Shown: positions 58,967-64,000 of the stretch, piece after piece | How positions within the stretch are numbered: the stretch's first letter is position 1 | Layout: each line of letters starts with the position of its first letter | Origin: Paramixta manurensis | Lineage (GTDB): Bacteria; Pseudomonadota; Gammaproteobacteria; Enterobacterales; Enterobacteriaceae | NCBI RefSeq assembly: GCF_013285385.1 | Contig: NZ_CP054212.1 | Coordinates: 1,364,001 to 1,428,000 of the forward strand | DNA: 64,000 nt | Reading direction: 5' to 3' | Translations under genes and position numbers: made by a program | The notes under the pieces: generated by a model | What the model saw: only the letters and a program-made list of their open reading frames with translations | What the model was told of the DNA's origin: nothing | Database searches by the model: none

Positions 58967-59829
58967 AGCCTGGTATGCTGAAACATTTGTATTTTGCCAC
59001 TGACTGACTTTTGAGTTCGAAGGCACAGATTATTTTAGTACCAGTTTATTTTTGTGATACGCATCGGCTTTATTATGAAAAAAACATGACAAACCACTGA
59101 CAATAAGATGAAAAATGCCATTTTTAATCGCGTGTCAGCGATTAAATAATTACCGGTCGTGGCCTGGGAATCGTCCTAAAAGCCCGCCTTAAAAATGAGA
59201 GGTGCGGCGTTACAAAATGTAAATAGTGTATCTTTTTGTGTGAGAAATTTGCCATTTCAACCAATCTATTTTGCGCTAATTTTATTCTTCCGTATTCTTA
59301 ACGAAATCCTGCAAAAAAGGTTACATTGTTATTGCTGATTGAAAATAACCAATGCGTTTTTCGGCGTTTACTCAACTTTATACAAATTTACTTACTGATG
59401 ATGGAAATTCTATCTCAATGATTTTCTATTGCTTTTGTTTAATGAGAGGGCAATTGTTTCGTTTTGATTAAATTCCCCCTCTTTGCCCATCATCCCTTTA
59501 TTCTCCCGACACCGGCTTGCGACAAAATGTATTTCCTTCTCCCCTCGGGTTATATCTGTAACCGTTTACCTGCTGAAAAAAATACCTGATCGAAACGGTT
59601 ACTCCAACGCGGACGTGTAGGGATTTTCTTACAAGCGCCCCACAAAATTCCTGATTGTAAAACCCTCTACGAGTGTTAATTTAAATTTGTTCTCATAAAA
59701 AAGGCTCATCAATTCTCATGTTTCAGCGCTTCTTTTGACGCTGAGTCGCTCCATTCGCGAATGTTGAAAACGGCAGGCTCAATCAGTTAACTCTGTGTGC
59801 CCTTGTTAGAACCAGGTAGCGGGGAATCT
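58967..59829. other. Long gene-free region upstream of hrpS
   Basis: About 860 AT-rich bases without a supported gene. It contains a perfect inverted repeat TTTAATCGC-N6-GCGATTAAA (59123-59146) and an imperfect one near 59615-59672 (GTAGGG and TTACAA with TTGTAA and CCCTCTAC). In relatives hrpX/hrpY, the two-component system that activates hrpS, lie directly upstream; they are absent here. The region presumably holds the hrpS promoter and regulator sites. Confidence 0.5.
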
Positions 59830-60801
59830 ATGAAAGAGAATGACTTAGAAAATAGAGGGATGAGGGGATTGATCGAAGATGATGACACTCTTGGGGGAGT
59901 GGTCGATCTGATCCGTGCGGAAGAGGATATTCACAGTGATTTTGATGCACTGTTAAACACGTTAGCACCTCTTAAGGTCGACCTGGTGCTGGAAGGCGAG
60001 ACCGGAACCGGCAAAGACACCTTTGCCCGCCGGTTGTATACGCACTCCGGCTGCCGCGGCGAATTCGTTCCAATTAACTGCGCGGCAATCCCGGAGAGCC
60101 TGGCAGAAAGTGAATTATTTGGCGTGATGTCGGGCGCTTACACCGGCGCGAACCATTCGCGCGCCGGGTACATTGAAAGCGCCAATAACGGGGTGCTGTT
60201 CCTCGATGAAATCGACAGTATGCCGTTAAGTCTACAGGCCAAGCTGCTGCGCGTACTGGAAACGCGCACTGTCGGGCGCCTTGGAAGTACGCAAAGCGTG
60301 CCGCTTAATTTACGTGTGGTGGTGGCAAGTCAAAAACCGCTGGCGAGCCTGGTGGAACAGAAACTGTTCCGGCAAGACCTCTACTTCCGGTTGACCACGG
60401 TTAAAATTGTCCTGCCCGCTTTGCGCACCCGTATTGAATATATCATTCCGTTATTCCGTCGTTTCTCACAAGAAGCTGCCATCCGCCTCAACCGGGCGCT
60501 GCCAGCGATGTCCGCCAGCCTGTCTGAATCACTACTGATGCACAACTGGCCGGGGAATATTCGCGAACTGCGTGGCGCCGCGGAACGTTTTGTATTGGGC
60601 ATTCCGCCGCTAGGAAACGGCATCCGTCCGGAAACACACAGCGTACGGCTTCGTGAGCGGATGCGGCGCATAGAATATTGTCTGATTGAAGATTGTCTGA
60701 TGCGTCATGAAAACCGTATTGTCAGTGCCGCGCACGAGTTAGGTATTCCGCGTCGCACGCTGTATCAACGCATCAAATCGCTGACCGCGCAGGAAAATTA
60801 A
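59830..60801 (+). CDS. hrpS: Sigma-54 enhancer-binding activator HrpS
   Basis: A 323-residue AAA+ activator without a receiver domain, as usual for HrpS. Walker A is EGETGTGKDTFA, the sigma-54 contact loop reads SGAYTGANHSRAGYIESANNG (GAYTGA form), Walker B is GVLFLDEIDSMP, followed by FRQDLYFRL and NWPGNIREL. The C-terminus is a Fis-type helix-turn-helix (SAAHELGIPRRTLYQRIKSL). ATG 59830 was chosen over an upstream GTG at 59797. HrpS drives hrpL transcription with sigma-54, and HrpL then acts on the hrp boxes found here. It lies immediately upstream of the hrpA promoter. Confidence 0.93.
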   Translation: MKENDLENRGMRGLIEDDDTLGGVVDLIRAEEDIHSDFDALLNTLAPLKVDLVLEGETGTGKDTFARRLYTHSGCRGEFVPINCAAIPESLAESELFGVMSGAYTGANHSRAGYIESANNGVLFLDEIDSMPLSLQAKLLRVLETRTVGRLGSTQSVPLNLRVVVASQKPLASLVEQKLFRQDLYFRLTTVKIVLPALRTRIEYIIPLFRRFSQEAAIRLNRALPAMSASLSESLLMHNWPGNIRELRGAAERFVLGIPPLGNGIRPETHSVRLRERMRRIEYCLIEDCLMRHENRIVSAAHELGIPRRTLYQRIKSLTAQEN

Positions 60802-60819
60802 ATTTTTTTGGAAACCGAG

Positions 60820-60847
60820 GGAACCGGTACGTAAGCCGCGCCACTTA
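60820..60847 (+). promoter_or_regulatory. hrp box of the hrpA operon
   Basis: GGAACC-N15-CCACTTA, an exact consensus HrpL promoter, ending 50 bases before hrpA. Confidence 0.95.
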
Positions 60848-60897
60848 ACAGATGAATGACACATCATTCAATCCTAAATCTGACGAGGAGTAAGGTT

Positions 60898-61098
60898 ATG
60901 ACTCAAGGTGTCAATAACGGAAACAGCGATGCAATGCGCAACCAGTTCCAGTCAAGTATGGACCAGGTGCAGGGCGAATCAATGCAGGACCAGTTGGATA
61001 AAGCGGAACGCGATCGTAAAAATGCTTTCGTTTCCGGTTACGCCAACTCTGCGACAACCATGATCAGTTCCCTGGCGCAGAACAAAATACAGTTCTAA
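60898..61098 (+). CDS. hrpA: Hrp pilus subunit HrpA
   Basis: A 66-residue pilin candidate. ATG 60898 follows GAGGAGTAAGG, while the upstream ATG at 60856 has no site. The product is small, cysteine-free and helical with a Gln/Ser/Asn-rich N-terminus (QFQSSMDQVQGESMQDQL) and a conserved hydrophobic C-terminal part (SGYANSATTMISSLAQNKIQF), matching Erwinia HrpA in size and place. It forms the extracellular Hrp pilus. First gene of the hrpA-hrpB-hrcJ-hrpD-hrpE operon, followed by an attenuator-like terminator. Confidence 0.88.
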   Translation: MTQGVNNGNSDAMRNQFQSSMDQVQGESMQDQLDKAERDRKNAFVSGYANSATTMISSLAQNKIQF

Positions 61099-61104
61099 CG
61101 CATT

Positions 61105-61138
61105 CAGGGAGCCTTGTGTATAAGGTTCCCTGTTTTTT
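61105..61138 (+). terminator. Attenuating terminator between hrpA and hrpB
   Basis: CAGGGAGCCTT and AAGGTTCCCTG pair with one G-T position across six bases, followed by six T. Placed seven bases after hrpA, it should lower expression of hrpB onward relative to the abundant pilin. Confidence 0.85.
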
Positions 61139-61160
61139 GTGGTTCTCTGAGGTTTGCAGC

Positions 61161-61547
61161 ATGAAAATAAATGACCCTACAGCAGGTAATGCGTTACCGG
61201 TTCATGAAGCGCTTTCTTCCTCTTCTCCTTCATCGGCCAACAGTGGCGATGCCGCTTGGTTCTCCGCCGCACTGGAACAACCAGACGCGCCGCAGCAACA
61301 ACCATTTACCCTTTCTGGTCATAAACCGGATAGCCTATTTAATCAGGCATCGTCGGTGTTTAACCACCTTGACGATGACAAAAAGAGTATGAATAGCGCG
61401 TTGCGTAAAGCCTCTCGCTCAACCGACCCATTGGTATTGAATAAAATCGATGGCGAACTTTCCAACTATTACCTGGAAAGCTCGATGAACGCCAAAATCG
61501 TGTCGAAAACTGTCCAGGGCCTGGAAAAGCTCACCAACCTTCAGTGA
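61161..61547 (+). CDS. hrpB: T3SS inner rod protein HrpB (SctI family)
   Basis: A 128-residue soluble helical protein. ATG 61161 is preferred to 61116 because the upper frame lies in the terminator. The N-terminal half is Ser/Pro-rich and the C-terminal SMNSALRKASRSTDPLVLNKIDGELSNYYLESSMNAKIVSKTVQGLEKLTNLQ resembles the YscI/HrpB rod subunits, which end in a short hydrophobic helix. Order between hrpA and hrcJ is the canonical one. It forms the rod linking the basal body with the pilus. Confidence 0.88.
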   Translation: MKINDPTAGNALPVHEALSSSSPSSANSGDAAWFSAALEQPDAPQQQPFTLSGHKPDSLFNQASSVFNHLDDDKKSMNSALRKASRSTDPLVLNKIDGELSNYYLESSMNAKIVSKTVQGLEKLTNLQ

Positions 61548-61554
61548 CCGCATT

Positions 61555-62352
61555 ATGCAGATATCCTGGCGAAAACCGATGCTGGTCGCGCTGCTTACGC
61601 TGTTGCTTAGCGGGTGCGATAAACCGGTGGTACTCAATACCGGTCTAACGGAAAATGATGCCAATGACATTATTTCCGAACTCTCTAAATACAAGATTGC
61701 GGCGGATAAGCAAATTGATAAAGAGGGCGTAACGGTCACCGTCGATGCCGATACAATTGAGCGTTCGGTACAGATTCTTAACGCCAAAGGATTGCCGCGT
61801 AAGTCCAGAACTAACCTCGGTGAGGTGTTTCAGAAAAGCGGCATTATCTCCAGCCCGCTAGAGGAGCGTGCGCGCTATATTTATGCCCTCTCGCAGGAAC
61901 TGGAGTCGACACTCTCGCAAATTGATGGCGTGGTCGTGGCGCGCGTTAGCGTGGTGCTGCCGGAGCGGGTAGCGCCCGGCGAGCCGGTACAACCTGCGTC
62001 AGCTTCGGTATTCATTAAATACACTGCCGATCTCGATCCCGACAGTATTGAACCGCGTATCCGTCGGCTGGTGGCGGCCAGTATTCCGGGGCTGGCGGGG
62101 AAAAGCGACAACGATTTGTCGATTGTTTTTGTGCCAGCGGAAGTGTATCGCGACCATATTGAGAAAGTCTCGCTCGGGCCTTTCCAGTTGACGATGTCGC
62201 AATATGCCACCGTCAAAGTGGTGTTCTTTATCGTACTGATTCTGCTGCTGTTAGGCGGAGCAGGTATGGCACTGGTACCACGCATGAAAAAAATGCTGAA
62301 CAGAAAAAAATCAACCTCACTGGCGGTTGTTGAATCCGGCGGTCAGGATTAG
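61555..62352 (+). CDS. hrcJ: T3SS inner-membrane ring lipoprotein HrcJ (SctJ)
   Basis: A 265-residue lipoprotein with lipobox LLLSGCDKP. The YscJ/FliF core is clear in VLNTGLTENDANDIISELSKYKIAADKQ, GLPRKSRTNLGEVFQKSGIISSPLEERARYIYALSQEL and VARVSVVLPERV. The C-terminal helix VVFFIVLILLLLGGAGMALVP anchors it, followed by a basic tail. It forms the inner-membrane ring of the injectisome. It starts seven bases after hrpB. Confidence 0.95.
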   Translation: MQISWRKPMLVALLTLLLSGCDKPVVLNTGLTENDANDIISELSKYKIAADKQIDKEGVTVTVDADTIERSVQILNAKGLPRKSRTNLGEVFQKSGIISSPLEERARYIYALSQELESTLSQIDGVVVARVSVVLPERVAPGEPVQPASASVFIKYTADLDPDSIEPRIRRLVAASIPGLAGKSDNDLSIVFVPAEVYRDHIEKVSLGPFQLTMSQYATVKVVFFIVLILLLLGGAGMALVPRMKKMLNRKKSTSLAVVESGGQD

Positions 62353-62366
62353 CCGCTGGAGGAAGC

Positions 62367-62954
62367 ATGTCGCGACAGGTTGAACGTCAATGGCTCGATT
62401 GGTGGACGCGCGGGTTTTGGCAACATGCGGATGCCAGTTGGTGCCATTTACCTTTTTTTCAGCTTGACCCTCTGCACCAGCAGCGGCTGGCATACGCGCA
62501 TCACAACGCATTCGCGCAACATCTTAATCTGCCTGATACGTTGCCGGGGCCGCCGGATGAACGCCTGCTCGCCTTGTCGGAAGCGCCTGAACCACAGCGT
62601 CGGTTAATGTTACGGTTGGTGGGGGAGATTTGCCAACATGATAGCGGGGCGGAAGCATTGGATGCTGCGCAGCGTACCTGGTGCCACCGTATCACTCGTG
62701 CCTTGCGTCCCGGAATTTGGCTACCGCCGGAACTGCACTTTTCCCCCGATCCGCAACCGGCGGCGCTGGCATTACTGGCACCGCTTTTCTCACCGGAAAA
62801 TTGGCTGCGACTGCGTTTAGGTTTTGACTACCAGCTTGTGAAGCAGCTTCCCGAACTGCCGGATGCATTACCGCTTAATAAACTTCAGGCGTTATGGGAA
62901 GCGGTTATTTGGCGTAGCCAGCAACAGGACGGGCAGCCGCATGTGGATAACTAA
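62367..62954 (+). CDS. hrpD: T3SS protein HrpD
   Basis: A 195-residue cytosolic protein with many Trp, Pro and His residues (WLDWWTRGFWQHADASWCHLPFFQLDP). There is no membrane segment. It holds the position of HrpD between hrcJ and hrpE in group I clusters; HrpD is thought to act with the sorting platform (YscK-like). Sequence identity is less conserved than in hrcJ, so position is the main support. It overlaps hrpE by 14 bases. Confidence 0.88.
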   Translation: MSRQVERQWLDWWTRGFWQHADASWCHLPFFQLDPLHQQRLAYAHHNAFAQHLNLPDTLPGPPDERLLALSEAPEPQRRLMLRLVGEICQHDSGAEALDAAQRTWCHRITRALRPGIWLPPELHFSPDPQPAALALLAPLFSPENWLRLRLGFDYQLVKQLPELPDALPLNKLQALWEAVIWRSQQQDGQPHVDN

Positions 62955-63564
62955 GCAGATTACTTTAACCACCCTGCCGCCGTTAGAAGAAGGGGTGGTA
63001 TTGTCGCGTGAAACGCTACATGAATATCAGCAAGCCTACGATGTCTTGACCGCTGCGCAACAGCGTCACGCGCAAATTGTCGCCGACGCTGAGCGTCAGG
63101 CGCAGCAAATTATCGAGGCGGCGCATGATGAGGCGGCACGCCAAATTGCGGCCGCGCTTGCGCAGAGTGAAGCCCAGTTTTTACAACGCGTCGAAACGCT
63201 GTTTGAAGATTGGCAAAGCGCGCGTAAGCAGCAAGATGAGAGCCTTATTTCTCAGGCGCAATACTTAGTCAGCGCGGCGTTGACGCATCTGTTTGATAGC
63301 AGCAGCGATACGCAAAAAGTTACCGCCTTGTTGCGCCAGTTGCTACAGGCGCGGGCGCGTGGACAAAGTGCTACGCTCTGGTGTCACCCCTCGCAATATG
63401 CGGCGATCGAGGCCTGGCTGCAGGCGCATACCCACCTTGACTGGGCGGTTCAACTGGATGATGCGCTCGAAATACACAGCGTAATGCTACAAACCGCGAA
63501 TGGTGAGCTCAGCGTCAACTGGGCGCAACTACAGCAGCGGTTGCTCAGCACCGTACAGGCATAA
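62941..63564 (+). CDS. hrpE: T3SS ATPase stator HrpE (SctL/YscL/FliH family)
   Basis: A 207-residue protein. ATG 62941 lies in the end of hrpD; the longer upstream frame would overlap hrpD heavily. After an N-terminal beta part (GVVLSRETLHEYQQAYDVL) follows a long Ala/Gln/Glu coiled coil (QRHAQIVADAERQAQQIIEAAHDEAARQIAAALAQSEAQFLQ) and a FliH-like end. It links the cytosolic ATPase to the base and restrains its activity. Last gene of the hrpA operon before a new promoter. Confidence 0.9.
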   Translation: MWITKQITLTTLPPLEEGVVLSRETLHEYQQAYDVLTAAQQRHAQIVADAERQAQQIIEAAHDEAARQIAAALAQSEAQFLQRVETLFEDWQSARKQQDESLISQAQYLVSAALTHLFDSSSDTQKVTALLRQLLQARARGQSATLWCHPSQYAAIEAWLQAHTHLDWAVQLDDALEIHSVMLQTANGELSVNWAQLQQRLLSTVQA

Positions 63565-63578
63565 TTTTACCGTCGACG

Positions 63579-63606
63579 GGAACCTTTCCGCCTGCCGCGC
63601 CACTTA
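63579..63606 (+). promoter_or_regulatory. hrp box of the hrpF (hrpC-type) operon
   Basis: GGAACC-N15-CCACTTA, an exact consensus match and the same boxes and spacer length as at hrpA. It ends 30 bases before hrpF. Confidence 0.95.
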
Positions 63607-63636
63607 TTGGGCGATCTCAACCCAAAGGAGAAGCGC

Positions 63637-63870
63637 ATGAGCAATTCCTATGATATTCAGCGACGTCTTGATGCACAGTTGGCGCGTGTTCATCACTCGG
63701 TAGCCGAGTTGGCTAACGGCACGCTTTCACAAGAAGAGGGGCCAGGGATGGGGGATTTGATGGCGTTCAAGCAGGCGCTAATGCAGGAGTCCGCCTCGAA
63801 CTACACCGCGAGTCAACTCAGTTCACTGAAACATAACCTCAGTAAATCGATTATCGATTCTATTAACTAA
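63637..63870 (+). CDS. hrpF: HrpF, small T3SS pilin co-chaperone
   Basis: A 77-residue helical protein starting after AAGGAG (ATG 63637, preferred to the TTG-type upstream start at 63607). YDIQRRLDAQLARVHHSVAELANGT and ENY-like ASNYTASQLSSLKHNLSKSIIDSIN fit HrpF of group I clusters, where HrpF and HrpG act as chaperones of the HrpA pilin (YscE/YscG-like). It opens the operon expected to continue with hrpG, hrcC, hrpT and hrpV beyond the window. Confidence 0.85.
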   Translation: MSNSYDIQRRLDAQLARVHHSVAELANGTLSQEEGPGMGDLMAFKQALMQESASNYTASQLSSLKHNLSKSIIDSIN

Positions 63871-63877
63871 AGCGCCA

Positions 63878-63904
63878 AACGGCTTAGCCATTAAGCCGTT
63901 TTTT
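63878..63904 (+). terminator. Terminator-like hairpin after hrpF
   Basis: AACGGCTTA, five bases, TAAGCCGTT followed by TTTT. It lies between hrpF and the expected hrpG and probably makes hrpF more abundant than the following genes. Just before the window ends, a GGGAG stretch precedes a TTG at 63992 that could be the hrpG start, but only three codons remain. Confidence 0.8.
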
Positions 63905-64000
63905 CACTCGCACGCTATCACACGCAATTTGGGATCTGTCAGGCATGTTGAGAATTATAAGCTTAGGGTTGGCTAGAGGGAGAGTGACGCGTTGAACCAG

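Noticed and set aside
63945..64000. Possible start of hrpG at the window end
   Set aside because: The ATG at 63945 stops after 16 codons; a TTG at 63992 after GGGAG is plausible but only three codons are visible, so no gene is listed.

Overview
The window looks like chromosome of a plant- or insect-associated member of the Enterobacterales, most probably Erwiniaceae (Erwinia/Pantoea-like). The reasons are a group I Hrp type III secretion (T3SS) cluster with gene order hrpS-hrpA-hrpB-hrcJ-hrpD-hrpE-hrpF and HrpL-type promoters (GGAAC[C/T]-N15-CCACnnA), enterobacterial tRNA-Lys and tRNA-Gly genes, and enterobacterial nanE/nanK, lldD, emrAB and pdxI homologues. This is inference from reading the sequence; no database search was run.

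Layout. 1-3.1 kb: lipid-modification operon (FAD oxidase tail, DUF1365, cyclopropane-fatty-acid synthase-like enzyme, DUF3833 lipoprotein). 3.1-4.7 kb: an isolated hrpK-like T3SS translocator gene with its own hrp box. 5.0-6.2 kb: pyridoxal reductase and a gutted LysR gene. 6.3-6.4 kb: tRNA-Lys(CTT) and tRNA-Gly(CCC), followed by a decayed type VI secretion (T6SS) patch (hcp remnant, frameshifted muramidase effector, intact LprI-type immunity gene) and two small prophage/stress-type ORFs. 9.0-15.5 kb: an operon of a betaine-type ABC importer, a histidine-ammonia-lyase-like enzyme lacking the MIO triad, an ornithine-cyclodeaminase-family enzyme and a GntR/HutC regulator. 15.5-22.7 kb: divergent sugar locus (nanE-nanK on one side; Gfo/Idh/MocA oxidoreductase and CUT1 ABC importer on the other). 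22.7-23.5 kb: a structured non-coding repeat element. 24-29.4 kb: acyltransferase, large autotransporter, EAL-domain protein. 30-36 kb: three SPFH/band-7 proteins plus a P1B-type metal ATPase. 36-39 kb: periplasmic proteins (COG4315, DUF305, beta-propeller) with a mirror-image divergent promoter. 39.3-42.2 kb: tandemly duplicated RNase toxin-immunity modules. 42.8-50.2 kb: deoxy-sugar-acid catabolism (IclR, SDR, FAH hydrolase, enolase-superfamily dehydratase, Ldh_2, MFS) plus L-lactate dehydrogenase. 50.2-53.8 kb: emrAB-like efflux with a TetR regulator. 53.8-55.4 kb: chemoreceptor. 55.6-64 kb: the Hrp T3SS region with a new effector candidate, two peptidoglycan hydrolases and the start of the structural operons.

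How the parts work together. Six HrpL-type boxes, all with a 15-base spacer, tie the hrpK-like gene at 4 kb to the effector, the IpgF-like hydrolase, the HopP1-like harpin/transglycosylase, hrpA and hrpF more than 50 kb away, so one regulon is split over at least two loci. HrpS is present, but hrpL, hrpX and hrpY are not in the window. The catabolic blocks are self-contained: each has transporter, enzymes and regulator or operator together. The SDR/FAH/dehydratase set is expected to yield pyruvate plus L-lactate, which the adjacent LldD can oxidise.

Most interesting leads: the MIO-less lyase operon (candidate catabolism of ergothioneine, hercynine or another betaine), the SPFH3-P1B ATPase operon with a ten-histidine tract, the duplicated RNase toxin-immunity locus, the unassigned hrp-box effector, and the mirrored divergent promoter at 37.2 kb.
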